From M0108 sp044228795 (GTDB lineage: Bacteria; Pseudomonadota; Gammaproteobacteria; Chromatiales; Chromatiaceae), in assembly GCA_044228795.1 (NCBI GenBank), contig JBGAUE010000001.1:62001-126000 (forward strand): a stretch of DNA of 64,000 nt, given 5' to 3'. A program made the position numbers and the translations under genes. Under the pieces are notes generated by a model, which saw only the letters and a list, made by a program, of their open reading frames with translations, was not told the origin of the DNA and searched no databases. This document shows, piece after piece, positions 58,585 to 64,000 of this stretch. Every line of letters begins with the position of its first letter. Position 1 is the first letter of the stretch.

Positions 58585-58734
58585 TCACGGCCTCCAGATA
58601 TGATCCACCGAGCCCGTGACCTTGCCATAGAGGGTGGGTCCGGAGGCGGGTCCCTGGGTGTCCTTGACCTCGGTCAGGGTCGCACACCCGCTAAACCCGA
58701 GGGTGAGGACCAATAGCCACAGCAGGGGTTTCAT
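58585..58734 (-). CDS. Very small lipoprotein
   Basis: The 49-residue product has a lipoprotein signal (MKPLLWLLVLTLGFSGC, Cys 17) and a short mature part with TLTEVKDTQGPASGPT and LYGKVTGSVDHIWRP. GAGG lies 7 bases before the ATG. It is typical of entericidin-sized envelope lipoproteins; no function is assigned. It is convergent with nirN. Confidence 0.7.
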   Translation of the reverse strand: MKPLLWLLVLTLGFSGCATLTEVKDTQGPASGPTLYGKVTGSVDHIWRP

Positions 58735-58806
58735 CAAGTACCTCGGGGCTGAGCCGCTAGCGTGTCATGGTTAGGGATGGGGATCGGCCTGCGGGTCCGT
58801 GGAGGG

Positions 58807-59178
58807 TCAGAGCCACCGGGGGACCAGGATCAGGGCCCAGACGCTGGCGGCAAAGACGATAACCAAGAAGACCGCCGCCGAGGCGATATCCTTGGCACGG
58901 CCGGAGAGTTCGTGTTGCTCCAGGCCGACCCGATCCACATTAGTCTCGATGGCGGAATTCAACAACTCAACGATGGGTACCAGGAGCAGGCTGCCGAGCA
59001 AAAGGGCCCGCTCCACCGGTGTTCCGCCCAGCCAGAGACTCAGAGGCAGGAGCAGCAGCAGGGCCCACACCTCCTGGCGGAAGGCCTCCTCATGCAGGTA
59101 CGCGGCCTTGAAGCCCTTGCGGGAGAAATGCCAGGCATTGACCAGGCGCTGCCAGCCCTTGGCATGCTGGTTAGCCAT
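58807..59178 (-). CDS. dgkA: Diacylglycerol kinase
   Basis: DgkA phosphorylates diacylglycerol in the inner membrane. The 123-residue protein has three helices and the family signatures EEAFRQEVWALLLLLPLSLW and VELLNSAIETNVDRVGLEQH, with the catalytic Glu in NSAIETNVD. ATG at 59178 overlaps the gcvPB stop by 8 bases, so the two are coupled; longer upstream starts would be inside gcvPB. Confidence 0.93.
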   Translation of the reverse strand: MANQHAKGWQRLVNAWHFSRKGFKAAYLHEEAFRQEVWALLLLLPLSLWLGGTPVERALLLGSLLLVPIVELLNSAIETNVDRVGLEQHELSGRAKDIASAAVFLVIVFAASVWALILVPRWL

Positions 59179-60631
59179 GGGCTGGCGGCCCTTTCCAGGC
59201 CAGATCAGGCTCACGGGCGGCGCGGACATCGTCCAGCCGCCGCACCGGCAGGTTGTGGGGCGCACCCTTGACCCGTTCCGGGTCCGCCTGGGCCTCCTCG
59301 CGGATGGCGGTCATGGCTGCCACAAAGCTGTCCAGTACCTCCGGGGTCTCGGTCTCCGTCGGCTCGATGAGCAGGCACTCGGGTACCAGCAGGGGGAAAT
59401 AGGTGGTCGGGGCATGAAAGCCGTAATCCAGCAGGCGCTTGGCGAAGTCCATGGCACTGACACCCAGAACCTTGGTCTCCCGGCGCAGGGTCAGGATGAA
59501 CTCATGGCTGGCGCGGCGCTGGCCATAGGCGGGCTCAAAGCCGGCCTCGATCAGACGCTTGAAGAGATAGTTGGCGTTGAGGGTGGCGTAGTCGGCGATA
59601 CGCTTCATGCCCTCCCGCCCCACCAGCCGGGCGTAGATATAGGCCCGCAGCAGAATACCGATATTGCCGCCGAAGGCGGTGAGCCGGCCGATGCTGCGGG
59701 GGCGATCCGCCTCCTCCAGCCAGCGGTAGTCATGGCCCTCCCGCGCTACCAGGGGCAGAGGCAGGAAGGGCTCCAGGCGCGCCGAGACGCCCACGGGACC
59801 GGCGCCCGGTCCACCGCCGCCGTGGGGGGTGGCAAAGGTCTTGTGCAGATTCATGTGGATGACGTCGAACCCCATATCCCCGGGCCGAACCTGGCCCAAA
59901 ATGGCATTGAGATTGGCGCCGTCGTAATAGAGCAGGCCCCCGGCCTCATGCACGGCCGCCGCGACCTCGCGGATATGGCGGTCGAAGACGCCGATAGTGC
60001 TCGGGTTGGTGAGCATGATGCCGGCGGTCCGGGGACCCAGGGCAGCGCGCAGGGCACCCAGGTCGAGATCGCCAGCGGCTCCTGTGGGGATCTCGCGTAC
60101 CTGAAAGCCGCACATGGCCGCGGAGGCGGGGTTGGTGCCATGGGCGGCATCGGGAACCAGCATCTCGTTACGGCCCTGGTCGCCGCGCGCCTCATGATAG
60201 GCGCGGATCATGGCCACCCCGGCGAACTCGCCCTGGGCCCCGGCGGCAGGGGCCAGGGCCACGGCGTCCATGCCGGTGACCTCGGCGAGGATCTGCTGCA
60301 GCTCGAAGAGACAGGCGAGAATGCCCTGGCTGTGGCTCGCCGGTGCGAGGGGATGGCGGGCCAGGAAGCCGGGCAGGGAGGCCAGACTGTGGCAGGCCCT
60401 GGGGTTGTACTTCATGGTACAAGAGCCCAGGGGATAGAAATGGGTGTCGATGGAAAAGTTCTGCTGCGACAAGCGGGTGTAGTGGCGTACCGCCTGGAGT
60501 TCGCCGACCTCTGGCAGGGCGGGAGGCTGCTTGCGGCGCAGGTGCGCGGGCAGGTCCGCGACCTCGGACCGGGACAGAGGGGCCTGAGCGCTGGCGCGTC
60601 GGCCGGGGCAAGAGACTTCCTGGATTAGCAT
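59171..60631 (-). CDS. gcvPB: Glycine dehydrogenase (P protein) subunit 2
   Basis: The 486-residue protein is the PLP-carrying half of a split P protein. The PLP lysine is in HMNLHKTFATPHGGGGPG. With GcvPA it decarboxylates glycine and moves aminomethyl to GcvH. It opens with the YTRLSQQNFSIDTHFYPLGS and MKYNP segment of the family. It lies after tpx and before dgkA, away from gcvPA. Confidence 0.95.
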   Translation of the reverse strand: MLIQEVSCPGRRASAQAPLSRSEVADLPAHLRRKQPPALPEVGELQAVRHYTRLSQQNFSIDTHFYPLGSCTMKYNPRACHSLASLPGFLARHPLAPASHSQGILACLFELQQILAEVTGMDAVALAPAAGAQGEFAGVAMIRAYHEARGDQGRNEMLVPDAAHGTNPASAAMCGFQVREIPTGAAGDLDLGALRAALGPRTAGIMLTNPSTIGVFDRHIREVAAAVHEAGGLLYYDGANLNAILGQVRPGDMGFDVIHMNLHKTFATPHGGGGPGAGPVGVSARLEPFLPLPLVAREGHDYRWLEEADRPRSIGRLTAFGGNIGILLRAYIYARLVGREGMKRIADYATLNANYLFKRLIEAGFEPAYGQRRASHEFILTLRRETKVLGVSAMDFAKRLLDYGFHAPTTYFPLLVPECLLIEPTETETPEVLDSFVAAMTAIREEAQADPERVKGAPHNLPVRRLDDVRAAREPDLAWKGPPAHG

Positions 60632-60696
60632 CTTGGGTCCGGGATAGGGCAGGGGGCGTCCACATGAAACCGGCCGCCCCGAGTTAGCCTTGAATC

Positions 60697-60724
60697 CTGG
60701 CCTTACCCTCTAAAGGCAGGCCAG
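60697..60724. other. Hairpin between gcvPB and tpx
   Basis: CTGGCCT and AGGCCAG form a stem at 60697-60724, about 100 bases after tpx. It may be a weak terminator of tpx on the minus strand; the loop is rather long. Confidence 0.3.
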
Positions 60725-60827
60725 TTTAGCCTGGGAAGGGCCCCATGCCGGGACCGGTGCCACGCATCTCCGCACGGCTCATCGCGGCAATGGGTCGCCC
60801 CCAGGGATCGGTCGTCAAAACTCGGAA

Positions 60828-61328
60828 TCAGCCCAAGGCCGCCATGGCGGCATCGTAATCCGGTTCCTGGGTGATTTCGGGCACCAGTTGGGTGTAGACG
60901 ACCTGGTTGTTGGCGTCCAGCACCACCACGGCACGGGCGGTGATGCCCGCCAGGGGACCATCGACAATGAGGACACCGTAGTCCTTGGCGAAGTTGCGGG
61001 AACGCATCATGGACAGGTTGATGACGTTGGTGATGCCCTCGGCACCGCAGAAGCGGCCGGAGGCAAAGGGCAGGTCGGAGGAGATGACCAGGGCGACGGC
61101 ATCGGCGCGACCGGCCATCATCTTGTTGAACTTCTTGGTGGAGGTTGCGCAGACGCCGGTGTCCAGACTGGGCACGATATTGAACAGCTTCTTCTTGCCT
61201 GCATAGGTGGCCAGGCTGACATCGCTCAGGTCACCCGCGGTGAGGGAAAAATCCGGGGCGGTGGTGCCAACGGCGGGCAGATCGCCGGAGAGCTGGACGG
61301 GGTTGCCTTGAAGGGCGGTTTGGGCCAT
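60828..61328 (-). CDS. tpx: Thiol peroxidase
   Basis: Tpx is a 2-Cys peroxiredoxin that reduces lipid and alkyl peroxides. The 166-residue protein has the peroxidatic Cys at 60 (VPSLDTGVCATSTKKFN) and the resolving Cys at 94 (FASGRFCGAEGI). The start at 61328 matches the family length; a longer frame upstream overlaps gcvPA. It sits between gcvPA and gcvPB on the same strand, a rare insertion into the gcv operon. Confidence 0.95.
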   Translation of the reverse strand: MAQTALQGNPVQLSGDLPAVGTTAPDFSLTAGDLSDVSLATYAGKKKLFNIVPSLDTGVCATSTKKFNKMMAGRADAVALVISSDLPFASGRFCGAEGITNVINLSMMRSRNFAKDYGVLIVDGPLAGITARAVVVLDANNQVVYTQLVPEITQEPDYDAAMAALG

Positions 61329-61416
61329 TGCGGGTCTCCTGGGGTTGGTGAAGGCTTGGAGCCCCTCTGTCGGTGGTGCACCGAGGGACGGGCTTCCGGG
61401 GGTTAGGGGAAAAAGC

Positions 61417-62814
61417 TCAAAATTTAGGTTCCACCGGGCAGCGGGCCTGGGTGCGTACGGCGATGACCCGTGCCAATTTAGTGGCGTAGGCCGTGATCTC
61501 CTCGTCCGCACGCAACTCGGTGGCGCACACCAGGATGGCCTGGCCCAGTTCGGGGTAATCTGTCCCCAGGTCATAGCCACCCAGGATGTTATGCGCGGCA
61601 AGGGAGCGTAGCACATCCGCCGCGGGCGCGGGCAGCCGCAGGGCCTGCTCATGAAAACAGGGACGATCGAAGAGGGGCTCCACCCCGGGTGTCGCGCCCA
61701 GGCTGGCGCACAGCCGTCGGGTATTGGCATGACAGGCGGCGGCGACCCGGGCCAGCCCCTCCGCTCCCAGCAGGGCCAGGTGGATGGTCGCGGCGGTAAC
61801 CAGTAGGCCCTGGTTGGTGCAGATGTTGGAGGTGGCGCGGGAGCGGCGGATGTGCTGCTCGCGGGCCTGCAAGGTGAGGGTAAAGCCTGGCTTGCCATCC
61901 AGGTCCAGGGTGCGGCCGGCAATACGCCCCGGCAATTGCCGCATCAGGGCCTCCTTGCAGCAGAGGAAACCGGCATAGGGCCCCCCTGATGCCAGGGGCA
62001 TGCCCAGGGGCTGGGCCTCGCCGCAGGCGATATCCGCACCTTGTTGTCCCCATTCACCCGGCGGCGACAGCAGGGCCAGGGCCACGGGGTTGACGACCCC
62101 GATGACCAGCGCCTGGTGGGCATGGACCCAGTCGGTTACTTGATCGACTTCCTCCAACACCCCGAAAAAATTGGGATGGGAGATCACCAGGGCGGCGAAG
62201 GGTTCCGCAGCGCAGGCTTCCAGGGCCTCCAGGGTCAGGTGACCGCCGGCGGGGTCGAAGGGTATTTCCACCAGTTCGATACCCTGCTGGCAGACGATGG
62301 CGCGCGCCACGGCCCGGTACCGTGGATGCAGGCCCCGTGGCACCAGAACGCGCCTGGCCTTGCAGTGGCGATTGGCGCGCACCGCCATGAGGATGGCCTC
62401 CGCCAGGGCCGAGGCCCCGTCATACAGGGAGGCGTTGGAGACGTCCAGGGCGGTCAGGGCCGTCATCATGGACTGAAATTCGTAGAGGATCTGCAGGGTG
62501 CCCTGGCTGGCCTCGGCCTGGTAAGGCGTGTAGGCACTGTAGAGTTCGCCGCGGGCGACCAGTTGCCAGACCACGGCGGGGATATGGTGGTCATAGGCCC
62601 CGGCGCCGATGAAGCACAGCGGCTGGCCGTCCGTCCGCGCCCGCGCCGCCATCAGGCGACCCACCTCCATCTCCGACAAGGCCTCGGGGATGCCTTGCAG
62701 ATCCCGCGTCCGCAGAGCGGCGGGAATCTCGTCAAACAAATCATCGATAGCCTCGACCCCGATGACCGCCAGCATAGCGGCCACCTGATCGGGGGTGTGG
62801 GGGATGAAGGGCAT
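61417..62814 (-). CDS. gcvPA: Glycine dehydrogenase (P protein) subunit 1
   Basis: The 465-residue protein is the non-PLP half of a split glycine decarboxylase, with the MPFIPHTPDQVAAMLAVIGV opening and the SLYDGASALAEAILMAVRAN segment. It forms a heterotetramer with GcvPB. ATG at 62814 begins the family region; an upstream ATG at 62919 lies inside gcvH. It is 14 bases after gcvH. Confidence 0.95.
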   Translation of the reverse strand: MPFIPHTPDQVAAMLAVIGVEAIDDLFDEIPAALRTRDLQGIPEALSEMEVGRLMAARARTDGQPLCFIGAGAYDHHIPAVVWQLVARGELYSAYTPYQAEASQGTLQILYEFQSMMTALTALDVSNASLYDGASALAEAILMAVRANRHCKARRVLVPRGLHPRYRAVARAIVCQQGIELVEIPFDPAGGHLTLEALEACAAEPFAALVISHPNFFGVLEEVDQVTDWVHAHQALVIGVVNPVALALLSPPGEWGQQGADIACGEAQPLGMPLASGGPYAGFLCCKEALMRQLPGRIAGRTLDLDGKPGFTLTLQAREQHIRRSRATSNICTNQGLLVTAATIHLALLGAEGLARVAAACHANTRRLCASLGATPGVEPLFDRPCFHEQALRLPAPAADVLRSLAAHNILGGYDLGTDYPELGQAILVCATELRADEEITAYATKLARVIAVRTQARCPVEPKF

Positions 62815-62828
62815 GGGGGCCTTCGGGA

Positions 62829-63218
62829 TCAGGCGTCTTCCAGGAGGCGGGCATAGGCATCCGCGTCCAGCAAACTGGCGAAGACGTTGACGTCCGCCGG
62901 GACCAGTTTGAATATCCACCCCTCGCCATAGGGATCTTCGTTGATCCGTTCCGGGGCGTCAGCCAGGGTCTGGTTGACCTCGGCCACGGTGCCTGCTAAG
63001 GGACTGAAGATGTCCGAGGCGGCCTTGACGGATTCGACGACGGCGCAGGCCTCGCCCGGGGCGACCTCTCGTCCCGGCTCCGGCACCTCGACGAACACCA
63101 GATCCCCTAGGGCCTCCTGGGCATGGTCGGTGATGCCGACGGTCAGGGTGCCGTCACCATTTTCCCGCACCCACTCATGGTCCTTGGTGTATCTCAACGC
63201 ACTGGGTACTTGGCTCAT
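62829..63218 (-). CDS. gcvH: Glycine cleavage system H protein
   Basis: GcvH carries aminomethyl on a lipoyl-lysine. The 129-residue protein has the lipoylation site VESVKAASDI (Lys 65) and YTKDHEWVR at the start. The start at 63218 matches the family length. It lies between gcvT and gcvPA. Confidence 0.97.
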   Translation of the reverse strand: MSQVPSALRYTKDHEWVRENGDGTLTVGITDHAQEALGDLVFVEVPEPGREVAPGEACAVVESVKAASDIFSPLAGTVAEVNQTLADAPERINEDPYGEGWIFKLVPADVNVFASLLDADAYARLLEDA

Positions 63219-63282
63219 GGGGGGTCTCCCTAAATTTAATGTGGTTTGCCGATGGGGGACCCGGGGTCCCAGCCAGGCGATT

Positions 63283-64000
63283 TTAATCCAAGTCGATGCG
63301 GATCGTACCTTGGCGCACGAAGGGCGGTTGGACCAGCCGGGCCGCCGTCCGTTTGCCACGGATTTCCACCTCGCAGGGGTCACCCTGGCCCAACCTGATA
63401 CCGGGATCCAGGCGCGCCAAGGCGATGGATCTTTGCAGGCTGGGGCCGTAACCCCCAGAGGTGATGATCCCTGCCTCCCGACCCCCAGCCCACACCGGTT
63501 GATGGGCACGCAGGACGCCCCGCCCCGTGAGCAGCAGGCCGACCAGGCGGCTCAAGCCCCCCTCCGCCCGCCGCGCCCCCAGGGCGGCGCGGCCGATGAA
63601 GTCGCGCGCGGTGGGCTCCCAGGCCAGGGTCCAGCCCAGACCGCTCTCCAGGGGGGTGGTGTCCTCATCCATGTCCTGGCCGTAGAGGTTCATCCCCGCC
63701 TCCAGACGCAGGGTATCCCGAGCCCCCAGGCCGCAGGGTATCACCCCATCCCTGGCCAGGGACCGCCACAGTTTCGTCGCCTGGTCCCCTGGCAGCATGA
63801 TCTCAAACCCGTCCTCGCCGGTATAGCCGGTGCGGCCCACAAACCCGTCCGAATCCCGGTCGCCGACGCCAAAAAAGGGCTGAAGTGCCAGGGCGGCCTC
63901 CCGCAGTGGCGGCGGCAGATGCGGGGCCGCCAGCCGCCGCGCCTCCGGTCCCTGGACCGCGATCATAGCCAGGTCTGTCCGGGGGCGGATGGCAAGGTCC
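63283..64000 (-). CDS. gcvT: Glycine cleavage system T protein, N-terminus beyond window
   Basis: GcvT releases methylenetetrahydrofolate from aminomethyl-GcvH. About 238 residues of the C-terminal part are present, with GRTGYTGEDGFEIMLPG, CGLGARDTLRLEAGMNLYGQ and GIITSGGYGPSLQRSIALA. The frame is open to the window edge. It is the first visible gene of gcvT-gcvH-gcvPA. Confidence 0.94.
   Translation of the reverse strand, partial: DLAIRPRTDLAMIAVQGPEARRLAAPHLPPPLREAALALQPFFGVGDRDSDGFVGRTGYTGEDGFEIMLPGDQATKLWRSLARDGVIPCGLGARDTLRLEAGMNLYGQDMDEDTTPLESGLGWTLAWEPTARDFIGRAALGARRAEGGLSRLVGLLLTGRGVLRAHQPVWAGGREAGIITSGGYGPSLQRSIALARLDPGIRLGQGDPCEVEIRGKRTAARLVQPPFVRQGTIRIDLD

Noticed and set aside
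61417..61922. Longer start for tpx within gcvPA
   Set aside because: The extra 198 residues are out-of-frame gcvPA sequence; Tpx of 166 residues fits the family exactly.

Overview
The window looks like a piece of chromosome from a GC-rich gammaproteobacterial sulfur oxidiser, probably related to the Chromatiales or purple sulfur bacteria. The evidence is a Gly/Tyr-rich sulfur globule protein, a TauE-type sulfite exporter, a cytochrome cd1 denitrification set and a glycine cleavage operon with split P protein. This placement is inferred from gene content; there is no rRNA or other marker gene here. One assembly gap of 97 N lies at 34569-34665.

Layout. 1-1.25 kb: 3' part of an RND efflux adaptor. 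1.5-9.4 kb: nitric oxide reductase locus on the minus strand (norQ, norD, a three-gene HlyD/FtsX/ATPase exporter, norC, norB). 9.6-16.7 kb: a heme-less four-helix periplasmic protein, a norF/norE pair, and divergently the heme d1 genes nirC, nirF, nirD, nirL, a nirG-nirH fusion and nirJ. 17.1 kb: sulfur globule protein. 17.8-20.3 kb: a ClC channel fused to a SPOR domain, and a YbhB/PEBP protein. 20.4-25.5 kb: an unusual cluster of a sulfotransferase-like protein, a GT-A-like protein, a thiamine-diphosphate enzyme and a HAD hydrolase. 25.6-29.9 kb: a cysteine-cluster protein, a MazEF toxin-antitoxin pair with a visible operator, an MscS channel and a K+ channel. 30-44.7 kb: a signalling region with two HD-GYP proteins, a UspA protein, a sulfite exporter pair, an NMT1-like binding lipoprotein, a histidine kinase, an Rcp1-type response regulator and a 1432-residue hybrid kinase. 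Two decayed copies of the same type of response regulator lie in its gaps. 44.7-45.4 kb: about 620 bases with no convincing gene. 45.4-50.7 kb: Cus-type metal efflux. 50.8-53.1 kb: a bufferin-type RiPP operon ending in a truncated doxX. 53.0-58.5 kb: a second norF/norE pair with a DUF2189 protein, divergent from nirS and nirN. 58.6-64 kb: a tiny lipoprotein, dgkA and gcvPB-tpx-gcvPA-gcvH-gcvT.

How it fits together. nirS/nirC/nirF/nirD/nirL/nirGH/nirJ/nirN with norCBDQ and two norEF pairs would reduce nitrite to N2O. nirE (uroporphyrinogen methyltransferase) and nosZ are absent from the window. Perfect TTGAC-N4-GTCAA palindromes lie before norC, nirC and nirS, and weaker ones before norE and the four-helix protein, so one FNR/DNR-type regulator probably controls the set. 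The heme d1 genes and nirS are about 39 kb apart, but each half has its own divergent norEF pair. The sulfur globule protein beside nir genes fits a cell that couples sulfur oxidation to denitrification. The cus genes and the bufferin operon together look like a copper-stress island, relevant because purple sulfur and denitrifying metabolism depends on many metalloenzymes.

The best candidates for undescribed biology are the 20.4-25.5 kb cluster, the ClC-SPOR fusion, the exporter embedded in the nor locus, and the repeated response-regulator remnants beside HD-GYP genes.
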